From Gordonia amicalis NBRC 100051 = JCM 11271 (GTDB taxonomy: Bacteria; Actinomycetota; Actinomycetes; Mycobacteriales; Mycobacteriaceae): a DNA stretch of 64,000 nt. Shown here piece after piece: positions 26,645 to 34,032 of the stretch (position 1 is its first letter; each line of letters starts with the position of its first letter). A program made the position numbers and the translations under genes. The notes under the pieces were generated by a model that saw only the letters and a program-made list of their open reading frames with translations, did no database searches and was not told the origin of the DNA. The DNA lies in contig NZ_BANS01000009.1 in the NCBI RefSeq assembly GCF_000332995.1, positions 1-64,000 of the forward strand, in the 5' to 3' direction.

Positions 26645-27599
26645 GGAAGGTCACCCGTTCCGATAGGCGGACCAGCCCGGCGGCGAGCAGTCCGAACAGG
26701 ACGAAGACGACGATGCCCATCGCCGCACTCATGCCGGCATCGAAGGTCTGGAAGCCGTACTCCCACAACAGGTAGTACACGTTGGTGGTGGCACCGGACG
26801 GACCACCCTGGGTGAGGGTGTCGATCAGTGGGAAGGTCCACTGCGCGCTCAGGAGCACGGTGAGCAGCGCCAGGAGCACGAGGGACGGAGAGAGCAGCGG
26901 CAGCGTTATCCACCGGTCGATCTGCGCGTTCGTGGCACCGTCCACGCGGGCGGCCTCGTGGTAGTCGGGGTTGATGCCGGCGATGCCGGCCGTGACGACC
27001 AGGACGGCGAAGCCGACGACATGCCACCCGGTGATCACGATGATCGCGAGCTGCGCCGTCCGGGTGTCGTTGATCCAGTTGACCTCGAGACCGAGGACGC
27101 GATTGATGGCACCGTCCTCCGGTTCGGCCAGCCACCGCCAGGCCGCCGCCGATGCCACGGGCGCGACGAGGAACGGTGCAAAGATGACGCTCTGGTAGAT
27201 CACCCGCATCCGGCCGGTGACGCTGCGGCTCGCAAACGCGATCACGACCGGGGCCAGTACCGCGAAGGGCAACAGTCCCACGATGACCTCCACTGTGTGC
27301 CAAAGGGATTCACCGACCTCGGGGAGTTCGGTGAGCCGCCGGTAGTTGTCCCCGCCGACCCCGACCATCGGGTTGTCCGGCAGCAGGTTCCACGAGTGGA
27401 ACGACAGCTGCACGGCCTGCGCCAGTGGCCGGTACGTCCAGATCACCAGCAACGCGACCGCCGGGGCGAGATACATGTACGGTGTCGCGCGGCGGAGGAT
27501 GCGCCCACGCGATGGTCGTCGTACCCGGGTGGGCGCGGCAGCGGGCACATCCCGGGGCGTCGTACCGGACGGAGAGGGGTTGCCGAGAGGAATCAGCAC
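26631..27599 (-). CDS. Carbohydrate-type ABC permease, MalF/UgpA class
   Basis: 322 residues from a GTG at 27599. The cytoplasmic N-terminus (about 45 residues) is followed by PYMYLAPAVALLVIWTYRP and five more hydrophobic helices; the EAA loop is YHEAARVDGATNAQIDRWIT. It pairs with the MalG-class permease to form the membrane channel of a CUT1 importer. Only 3 bp separate it from the phosphodiesterase gene upstream. Confidence 0.9.
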   Translation of the reverse strand: MLIPLGNPSPSGTTPRDVPAAAPTRVRRPSRGRILRRATPYMYLAPAVALLVIWTYRPLAQAVQLSFHSWNLLPDNPMVGVGGDNYRRLTELPEVGESLWHTVEVIVGLLPFAVLAPVVIAFASRSVTGRMRVIYQSVIFAPFLVAPVASAAAWRWLAEPEDGAINRVLGLEVNWINDTRTAQLAIIVITGWHVVGFAVLVVTAGIAGINPDYHEAARVDGATNAQIDRWITLPLLSPSLVLLALLTVLLSAQWTFPLIDTLTQGGPSGATTNVYYLLWEYGFQTFDAGMSAAMGIVVFVLFGLLAAGLVRLSERVTFHDDK

Positions 27600-27602
27600 G
27601 GG

Positions 27603-28457
27603 TCAGTCCTGACGTGCCGGCTCACGCAGTGCCGCCAGCGTCTGTGATTCGTCGGCGTCGTACACCGTCTCGGTCGGGGTGGCCTCGACCGCGGTCGCGA
27701 CGACGGTGCCGTCCACGACGTCGATGCGACTGAAGCCGTATCCGATGTGCCCCCGATGCCGCCCCACCGGGGCGAGGGTGTCGAGACGGTAGGCGAGTGC
27801 CGGCCCGACCCACACCGGGATCCCCGCCAGTGAACCGCCTCCGGTGAGATGCGAGTGCCCGCAGACGATCATCCGCACATCGGATCCGGCAAGGGCCTCT
27901 GCCAGCCGGTCGGCCTCGCGCAGGCGCAGCAGGTCGATCGGCGCGATCGCCGATCGCAACGGCGGATGGTGAAGCGCCAGCACCGTGGTGCCCGACGGTG
28001 CGGGCGTTGCCACCTCGTCGCGCAACCAGGCCAGCTGCTCGGGTTCAAGCCATCCGTCATGCCGGCGCGGACGGGTGCTGTCCAAGGTGATCACCCGGGT
28101 TCCGCGCAATAGATGCACGGTGTCGTGCGGCGCATCGGGATCACCCGGCTGGTCGAACAATCCGATCCGGAATGCTTCTCGTGCATCGTGATTGCCCATC
28201 GCGTAGATCACCTGTGCGCCGATCGACCCGGCCGCGGGCTCGACGAGGTCGCGCAACCTGCGGTAGGCCCGGACGTCCCCGTTGTCGGTGAGATCACCCG
28301 ACAACAGCAGCGCATCCACGCGCCTGCCGGAGGCGACGATCCGCTCGAGCACCTCGCCGAGGTTGCGGGCGCTGTCCACGACGCCCCGCAGCAACTGTCC
28401 CGGGGGCACGATGTGGGTGTCGGTCAGCTGCAAGATGGTGCAGTCCGTCGTACTCAT
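27603..28457 (-). CDS. Class III cyclic-nucleotide-type metallophosphodiesterase, Rv0805-like
   Basis: 284 residues with all calcineurin-type metal motifs in order: DTH (residues 13-15 in LQLTDTHIV), GDLTDNG, GNHD, HHPP and GHSH. The overall pattern, including YRRLRDLVEP and a QLAWLRDELATPAP-like segment, closely parallels M. tuberculosis Rv0805. Such enzymes hydrolyse cyclic nucleotides slowly and phosphodiesters generally. Being coupled to the binding protein by atga overlap and sitting inside an ABC importer operon, it may act on an imported glycerophosphodiester rather than on cAMP; that is inference. Confidence 0.85.
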   Translation of the reverse strand: MSTTDCTILQLTDTHIVPPGQLLRGVVDSARNLGEVLERIVASGRRVDALLLSGDLTDNGDVRAYRRLRDLVEPAAGSIGAQVIYAMGNHDAREAFRIGLFDQPGDPDAPHDTVHLLRGTRVITLDSTRPRRHDGWLEPEQLAWLRDEVATPAPSGTTVLALHHPPLRSAIAPIDLLRLREADRLAEALAGSDVRMIVCGHSHLTGGGSLAGIPVWVGPALAYRLDTLAPVGRHRGHIGYGFSRIDVVDGTVVATAVEATPTETVYDADESQTLAALREPARQD

Positions 28458-29836
28458 CGAGCCGGCATCAATCGGGTCGACTGGCGCTGCGCCTCGCTCA
28501 GCGCGGCCTGTGGGTCGGCACCCTGGTAGACGACCTTCTCGACGGCTGTCATCAGGTTGCTCTGGATCTGCTTGTAGCTGTTGCCCGGCATCGACCGCCA
28601 GGGTTCGAGTCGTTGCAGCTGATCCAGATTCGGATCGATCAGCCCGCGGTTCTCGCGTGCCCATTCGCTCAGGTGAGCCGGGTCGTCGACGAGGCCGGTA
28701 CGGAGCGGCAGGTATCCGATGCCCTTGGCGATCGTCGTGAACGCGTCGTTGCCGGTCAGATAGCGGATCAGCTCCCACGCCGCCCGCTGCTTGGCTGGGT
28801 CCTTGGCGAAGATGTACAGTGCCACACCGGAATTGGTGGGTACCGTGGGATGTTGGCCGAAGGCCGGCATCGGTGCCGCGCGTAGTTCCCACTTGTCTTT
28901 CGCGCCCCCGAGGAACGTCGCCTGCATGGAACTGCTCTCCAGGATCATGCCCATGTCGCCACGCGTGAATGCCTCGTAACCCTGCTTCTGCGTGAATGCC
29001 GGTGTGCCACCGGACTTCACGAGCTGCTGGGCCATCGTGGTGACCGCGATCGCGGCGGGGTCGGCGAATGACAAGGTGGTGCGGTCCGGGGAGATGACCT
29101 GTCCGCCGGCGGAACGGATCAGGCTCTGATAGCCCCAGTCGGTGGCCGATTTGGTCAGGCAGTCGATGTAGACGCCGCCCTTGCCGGTCCGGGCGGCGAT
29201 CGCACGGGCTGCTCCGGCGACCTCGTCCCACGTGGCGGGAGGCTTGTCGGGGTCGAGGCCGGCGCGGCGGAACAGGTCGGCGTTGTAATAGAACACCGGG
29301 GTCGACATCACGAACGGAATTCCGAAGGTGACGCCGTCGGACACACCGAGCGTTCGCACGCTCGACGCGTAGGGGTGGCGCTCGGCGAAGTGCGCTTCGA
29401 CGGCGTCGGTGCCGAACAGTGCCGAGAGTGGCTGGGCGCCGAGCTGGTCGACGACGAAACCGAAATCGCCGAAGCCCAGCTGTGCGACGTCGGGGGCCGA
29501 GCCGGCCACCGACTGGTTCTGCACGCTCGAGATGGCGTCGCGGGCGGGGTTGGGGCTGTTGCCCTGCGGTTTCTGGGCCTTGACGGTGATGTTGGGGTGT
29601 TTCTTGCTGAAATCGGCGATCAGTGTGTTGAAGGTGTCGGTCCATGCACCGGCCAGACCGTAGTTGTAGCTCTCGAAGACGATCGTGACCTTCTGGGCCG
29701 GATCGAGTTCGGGCACCGCGACGGCGGTTCCCTCCCCGGCGGTCGAACCCATGCTGCAGGCGGACAGTACGACGGCGGTGGTGGTGAGTGCGGCGACGAT
29801 CGCCACTGCTCTGCGACGCAGGGACCTGCGACTCAT
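28454..29836 (-). CDS. ABC extracellular substrate-binding lipoprotein, UgpB/MalE class
   Basis: 460 residues from an ATG at 29836 behind an aaggag site. MSRRSLRRRAVAI and a hydrophobic stretch end in a lipobox VVLSAC. The mature protein is a family 1 solute-binding protein: KVTIVFESYNYG, TLIADFSKKHPNI, PATWDEVAGAARAI, and GYEAFTRGDMGMILESS. Such proteins bind sugars or glycerol-3-phosphate derivatives. ATGA overlaps on both sides couple it to the ATPase and the phosphodiesterase. Confidence 0.88.
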   Translation of the reverse strand: MSRRSLRRRAVAIVAALTTTAVVLSACSMGSTAGEGTAVAVPELDPAQKVTIVFESYNYGLAGAWTDTFNTLIADFSKKHPNITVKAQKPQGNSPNPARDAISSVQNQSVAGSAPDVAQLGFGDFGFVVDQLGAQPLSALFGTDAVEAHFAERHPYASSVRTLGVSDGVTFGIPFVMSTPVFYYNADLFRRAGLDPDKPPATWDEVAGAARAIAARTGKGGVYIDCLTKSATDWGYQSLIRSAGGQVISPDRTTLSFADPAAIAVTTMAQQLVKSGGTPAFTQKQGYEAFTRGDMGMILESSSMQATFLGGAKDKWELRAAPMPAFGQHPTVPTNSGVALYIFAKDPAKQRAAWELIRYLTGNDAFTTIAKGIGYLPLRTGLVDDPAHLSEWARENRGLIDPNLDQLQRLEPWRSMPGNSYKQIQSNLMTAVEKVVYQGADPQAALSEAQRQSTRLMPAR

Positions 29837-30963
29837 GATGCTGCTCCTTGTCGGATGAGGGTGTTCTCGCGGGTGGTGGAGGTGTCCGGCTTCCACTGCA
29901 GACGCCGGCCGCTGGACCGGTCGAAGAGATGGATGTCGCCGGCAGCGACGGACAGGCGGATGTGGTCGCCCGCGCGCGCCGTCGGGCGTCGGACGCGGGC
30001 CTGCAATGTCGTGGTGTGGGCGCGCAGGTGCAGGACCTCGTCACTGCCGACGTTCTCGACGGTGAGGACCTCCGCGGCGATCTGGCCGCGCGGGTCGAGC
30101 ACCATCCGTTCCGGCCGGATTCCGGCGGTGACCTCGTGCGGGGCATATCCGCCGGCCGGCGTGGGCAGGTCGATCGGTAGGTGAATCCCGGGTGCGCGCA
30201 CCACCATCCGGTCGTTCTCGGAGGCCACCACGGCGTCGAACAGGCACATCGGCGGGGCGCCGAGGAACGCGGCCACGAAGGTCGACGCGGGTTGGTCGTA
30301 CAGCTCGTCGGGCGCGCCGACCTGCTCGACGTGGCCCGAGTCGAGCAACACGATGCGCGTCGCCATCGACATGGCCTCGATCTGGTCATGGGTGACGTAC
30401 AGGAACGTGGCGCCGATGCGATCGTGCAGGTCGACGAGTTCGGTCCTGGTGGCCGAACGCAGCCGGGCATCGAGATTCGACAGCGGTTCGTCCATCAGAT
30501 AAGCGCCCGGTTCCTGCACCATCGCACGGGCGAGGGCCACGCGCTGGCGTTGTCCGCCCGACAGGGCTGCCGGGCGGCGTGCGAGCAGTTCCGTGAGTGC
30601 GAGCGACGACGCCACCCGCTCGACCCGTCCGGTGATCTCAGCGCGCCGGACAGACCGGGCCCGCAGCGGGAACGCGACGTTCTTGGCGACAGTGAGATGC
30701 GGATACAGGGCGTAGCTCTGGAACACCATCGCGAGACGCCGGTCTCGGGGCGGCAGATCGGTGACGTCGTGGCCGTCGATCCGGATCTCACCCGCGGTCG
30801 GCTCGGCGAGACCGGCGATCATCCGCAGGAGCGTGGACTTGCCGCATCCGCTGGGGCCGAGGAAGACGATGAACTCGCCGTCGGCGACGTCGAGGTCTAT
30901 CGAGTTCAGCGCTCGTGTGGACCCGTAATCCTTGGTGAGTCCGGAAAGCTCGATCCGGCTCAC
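29833..30963 (-). CDS. ABC transporter ATP-binding protein, MsmK/UgpC class
   Basis: 376 residues with the C-terminal regulatory (TOBE) extension of CUT1 ATPases. Walker A GPSGCGKST (about residues 36-44), Q-loop VFQSYALYPHLTV, signature LSGGQRQR, Walker B YLMDEPLSNLD, and switch VTHDQIEAMS. The C-terminal 130 residues contain GIRPERM typical of this class. The GTG start at 30963 overlaps the stop of a 24-codon ORF upstream (gtga). The substrate is unassigned; an organophosphate such as glycerol-3-phosphate or a glycerophosphodiester fits the linked phosphodiesterase. Confidence 0.9.
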   Translation of the reverse strand: MSRIELSGLTKDYGSTRALNSIDLDVADGEFIVFLGPSGCGKSTLLRMIAGLAEPTAGEIRIDGHDVTDLPPRDRRLAMVFQSYALYPHLTVAKNVAFPLRARSVRRAEITGRVERVASSLALTELLARRPAALSGGQRQRVALARAMVQEPGAYLMDEPLSNLDARLRSATRTELVDLHDRIGATFLYVTHDQIEAMSMATRIVLLDSGHVEQVGAPDELYDQPASTFVAAFLGAPPMCLFDAVVASENDRMVVRAPGIHLPIDLPTPAGGYAPHEVTAGIRPERMVLDPRGQIAAEVLTVENVGSDEVLHLRAHTTTLQARVRRPTARAGDHIRLSVAAGDIHLFDRSSGRRLQWKPDTSTTRENTLIRQGAAS

Positions 30964-31034
30964 GACGAGATCGCCTCCGGCAGCGACCGATCCGGGCGGT
31001 CATCTGGATGGTGTCGTGCGGTTCCTGCGGTCAT
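30960..31034 (-). CDS. Small leader ORF coupled to the ABC ATPase gene
   Basis: A 24-codon frame starts at the ATG at 31034 directly behind a strong ggagggg ribosome binding site and reads MTAGTARHHPDDRPD to PEAISS. Its TGA overlaps the GTG start of the ATPase gene in a gtga arrangement. The ATPase gene itself has a poorly placed ribosome binding site (ggaggcg, 13 bp away), so the small ORF probably delivers ribosomes by coupling. The peptide resembles no known family and may have no function beyond being translated. Confidence 0.5.
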   Translation of the reverse strand: MTAGTARHHPDDRPDRSLPEAISS

Positions 31035-31142
31035 GGTGTCCCCTCCGGTTCACGATCTGCGCAGACACAGTGTCGGGCGCGGACGGTGACGAGGGGGGAT
31101 GGATAGGCAGCGCCTATCGTGCGAGAGCGGGCGGCCCGGAGC

Positions 31143-32042
31143 TCACACCGGCGGGCGGTACCAGGAGGCGGTCGGCACGGTGAACGGTGTAGGCGTTCCC
31201 GCCCACCGCTGAACCCGGCGTCCCACGCGGCCCTCGTCGGTGACCACGGCATGCACGACGATGGCGGTCACGACCAGGATCGCGGCGAAGACGAACAGCC
31301 AGCCGATCGCGACGAAGACGATGCCGAGCGTGCCGAAGTAGCGGATGGTGCTCGACGCCAGCGTGGGCAGCGCGACGCGGCTCCCGGCCAGCAGCACCGT
31401 GATCAGCAGGCCCGTGCCCACGCCGTTGAGCACCAGGAGGCGGAGCGGGACCTGGGTGGAGACCAGCAGTCGCGGGATCACGGTGAACGTGGCGGACCAG
31501 ATCATGACCGTCACCACGAAGATCAGCACGATGCCGAGCAGCCCGCTGCCCCCGAGATAGATGCCGAAGAGCGATTCGGCCCGCAATCCCGTCGACAATC
31601 CTTGCGCGGTCACGGCGGCCGGGATGAGGAACAACACGACCACCCAACGCCAGAACGCTCGCCATGGCAGTTTGGTGACACCCCAGATCGAGACATACAT
31701 TCGGCCGAGTGCACGTGACAGGGAGGTGGCGCCGGCGATGGTCATCAGTGCGCCGATGACCCCGAAGGTGGCGAAGGACTGCGGGTCGTCGACCGACGTG
31801 TGGTCGAGGCGGCTCACCGGGATGCCGAGTTCGGTCAGCGCGTCGTCGACGACGTCCGTGCCCGGCAGGGTGAGCACCAGGATGACGATGGGCAGGATCG
31901 AGGTGAACGCCTGCGCGGCGAGGGTCATCGCCCGGTCGGTCACGTCACCGCGGGCGATGTCGGTGAGGATGCGCAGGCTGAGCGTCGCACCAGGGAGTCG
32001 GAGCACGCGTTCGGCGAACGCGCGCACGTCGGGACGGCGCAT
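31143..32042 (-). CDS. YihY/virulence factor BrkB family membrane protein
   Basis: About 299 residues from an ATG at 32042 with a gggag site 6 bp upstream (ATG at 32054 is possible). Six hydrophobic segments fit the family: AFTSILPIVILVLTL, FGVIGALMTIAGATSLSRAL, WVVVLFLIPAAVTAQG, LGIVLIFVVTVMIWSATF and others. The family was once called ribonuclease BN, but that activity belongs to another protein; its members are integral membrane proteins of unclear function. It is divergent from the metallohydrolase gene. Confidence 0.8.
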   Translation of the reverse strand: MRRPDVRAFAERVLRLPGATLSLRILTDIARGDVTDRAMTLAAQAFTSILPIVILVLTLPGTDVVDDALTELGIPVSRLDHTSVDDPQSFATFGVIGALMTIAGATSLSRALGRMYVSIWGVTKLPWRAFWRWVVVLFLIPAAVTAQGLSTGLRAESLFGIYLGGSGLLGIVLIFVVTVMIWSATFTVIPRLLVSTQVPLRLLVLNGVGTGLLITVLLAGSRVALPTLASSTIRYFGTLGIVFVAIGWLFVFAAILVVTAIVVHAVVTDEGRVGRRVQRWAGTPTPFTVPTASWYRPPV

Positions 32043-32090
32043 GAAGACTCCCATCGGGTACAGCGGACCCTCATCATCATTGGTGATGCC

Positions 32091-32609
32091 GTGAGCCCCC
32101 GTGACACCGGGCGTGCCCGGTACTACGACGCCGAGCGACTCGTGTTCCGGCTTTTCGACACCGCGTCGTCGTCGCGCACCGTGCAGCTGGCCGGGACCGA
32201 ACTCACCTTGCCGGCCGAGGCCCGGTTCGCCTCGATCGAGGCGGTGCGTGACTACGTGCGGCGGGTCTTGGAGCTGCCGAGCGTACGATCGCGGTTCCCG
32301 CGCGCCGCCGAGCCCGTGTCGGTACGCGAGCGCCGAGGTCAGAGCTCGGCGCACTACGCCCGGTCGACGACGGTGTCCGGAAACGAACTCGTGCGCGCCG
32401 AGATCGCGATCCCGTCGTCGGCCGAGGGGCGGTGGGCATTACGGGAGCTGGTCGTTCTGCACGAACTCGCCCATCATCTCGACGACTCCAGGGGCCCGGG
32501 ACACGGACGAGGCTTCGTGCTCACCTTCATCGAACTCGTGGGTATGGTCCTCGGGCCCGAGGCGGCGTTCGTCTTCCGCGTCGTCCTCGCCGACTCGGGG
32601 ATCGGCTGA
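32091..32609 (+). CDS. Putative zinc metallohydrolase (TIGR04338-like)
   Basis: 172 residues from a GTG at 32091. The key feature is HELAHH in VVLHELAHHLDDSRGPGHG, an HExxH zinc motif followed by a downstream His-rich PGHG, as in minigluzincin-type proteases. The N-terminus YYDAERLVFRLFD is characteristic of a small actinobacterial family of putative metallohydrolases whose role is unknown. It ends 6 bp from the stop of the convergent DUF2236 gene. Confidence 0.75.
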   Translation: MSPRDTGRARYYDAERLVFRLFDTASSSRTVQLAGTELTLPAEARFASIEAVRDYVRRVLELPSVRSRFPRAAEPVSVRERRGQSSAHYARSTTVSGNELVRAEIAIPSSAEGRWALRELVVLHELAHHLDDSRGPGHGRGFVLTFIELVGMVLGPEAAFVFRVVLADSGIG

Positions 32610-32615
32610 TCGGGT

Positions 32616-33905
32616 TCAGTGGCCGGTGATCGCCTTGGCCGAATGGCCGATCGTCGCATCGCCCCCGGCCATGATCCGCATGAACTCGCGCTGTTCGGCC
32701 ATCCCACGCTCCGCGGCCCGTTCCCGTCCTCCCGGTCGCTGGGCGGCGATCGAACGGATGATGTTGACGGGGAACCGGATCGCCGGATACCACGGCAGGA
32801 CGAACGGCAGTCCCAGGGTGTGCATCGCACCTCGTCCGAGGAACGCGCTGGTGATCGAGAGATGTTGCGAGCGCGCGATCTTGCGCCGCAGACCCGCGAA
32901 CCGGCGATAGTCCCACTGGAGTGGGTCGTCGGCCATCGGAACCGAGAGCTGCCTGGTCGTCTCATCCGGGGTCGAGAGGACGTACGAGGTTTGGTGGAGC
33001 ACACGGATCGCGTCGCGAAAATCCCTGGGCAGGAACTCGTCCTGGACGCCGAGAAGCCAACCGGTGTACCGCGTGAGGTGTGCGACGGCGTCGTACTCGC
33101 CGGGCCGATTGACGAGTCCCATCATCACCGCTCCGAGGCTGGGCGAGACGAGCGCCCCGATCAGCGTCGCGGCCATGTCGGTCTGGTTGATGGGAAGTCC
33201 CCAGGCGTCGGAATCCCAGTCCGGGAGGGCGGCGACGTGGCGTCGGACGAATGCATGGATCAGCCGGACGTGCAGCGTCGATCGATAGCCGACTCCCTGT
33301 GGCAGCAAACCGTTCTCGGTGATGACGTCGGTGGCCCACTGGGTGGTCTCGGCGAAGCGCTTGTTCGAACCCTTCTCCAATGCGCCGGTGCGCAACAGGG
33401 TCTGGTTGAAGCCGGAGAACTGGTAGCCGCCCAGCAACGCGACGTCACGTGCGACGTACAGGCCGTCGGCGCCGCCGCTGCGCATGATCCGGGCACCCTC
33501 TTCGATCAGGTCCCGGTCGACCCAGTCCGGGGTCTTCTCGTAGACCTCGAAGAACTCGCGGAGCGGAGCCGGGGCGTCGGTCACCGAAGCGATGCCGTTC
33601 TCCAGCGCCTGCTCGAACAGCGGACGCGCCTGCGTCATCCCGGCCGTGTGCATCCACTCGACCAGGCGATCGGCCGGTTCGTCGCCGACGGTGAGGAGCT
33701 CGCCGATGTGGCGGAAGAGTTCTCGGTCGGGTTTACGCAGGCCCAGCAGAAGGCCGACGGCCCACAGGCCGGTCGGGATCTTGCACGGACCCGATGGGTG
33801 TCGCGTCGGGATCGTCGTCGCGGTGGGGAGCGGTGCAGGGGGGATCGGCGCGGCGGGGCCCGGGGGCGCCTGCGGTGCGGTGGAGGCGACCCGTGAGGTG
33901 GTCAT
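32616..33905 (-). CDS. DUF2236 oxygenase family protein, Lcp/MpaB-like
   Basis: 429 residues. After a Pro/Ala-rich N-terminus come segments shared with the latex-clearing-protein/MpaB branch: TPDWVDRDLIEEGARIM, YRSTLHVRLIHAFVRRHV (with the His that serves as an axial heme ligand in Lcp-type enzymes) and WGLPINQTDMAATLIG. Lcp of Gordonia and Streptomyces cleaves polyisoprene, but many homologs act on other substrates, so function is open. No signal peptide is visible, whereas rubber-degrading Lcp is secreted. Two operator-like palindromes lie upstream. Confidence 0.78.
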   Translation of the reverse strand: MTTSRVASTAPQAPPGPAAPIPPAPLPTATTIPTRHPSGPCKIPTGLWAVGLLLGLRKPDRELFRHIGELLTVGDEPADRLVEWMHTAGMTQARPLFEQALENGIASVTDAPAPLREFFEVYEKTPDWVDRDLIEEGARIMRSGGADGLYVARDVALLGGYQFSGFNQTLLRTGALEKGSNKRFAETTQWATDVITENGLLPQGVGYRSTLHVRLIHAFVRRHVAALPDWDSDAWGLPINQTDMAATLIGALVSPSLGAVMMGLVNRPGEYDAVAHLTRYTGWLLGVQDEFLPRDFRDAIRVLHQTSYVLSTPDETTRQLSVPMADDPLQWDYRRFAGLRRKIARSQHLSITSAFLGRGAMHTLGLPFVLPWYPAIRFPVNIIRSIAAQRPGGRERAAERGMAEQREFMRIMAGGDATIGHSAKAITGH

Positions 33906-33927
33906 CGGACGTGCACTCCGATCGGAG

Positions 33928-33957
33928 ACGTTTCGAACAGGGCTGTCATCGAAACGT
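33928..33957. promoter_or_regulatory. Operator-like inverted repeat upstream of the Lcp/MpaB-like gene
   Basis: acgtttcga and tcgaaacgt are perfect 9-bp arms with a 12-base spacer. It begins 23 bp before the start codon at 33905, where a bound repressor would block transcription or initiation. Confidence 0.5.
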
Positions 33958-33981
33958 AGGTCTCCGGCGCCGCAGAGTCAA

Positions 33982-34007
33982 TGGGACGGATGAAAATATT
34001 CGTCCCA
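33982..34007. promoter_or_regulatory. Second operator-like inverted repeat, AT-rich centre
   Basis: tgggacg and cgtccca are perfect 7-bp arms with a 12-base AT-rich spacer (gatgaaaatatt). It lies 77-102 bp before the same start codon. Its spacer length equals that of the first repeat, though the arm sequences differ. Confidence 0.45.
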
Positions 34008-34032
34008 AATGGCTGGTCGCAGGATCGGGATG

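Noticed and set aside
27603-30470. 955-residue minus-strand frame ending in the phosphodiesterase
   Set aside because: Only the last 284 residues resemble a protein family. The rest is the out-of-frame shadow of the binding protein and ATPase genes, which have their own starts and ribosome binding sites.
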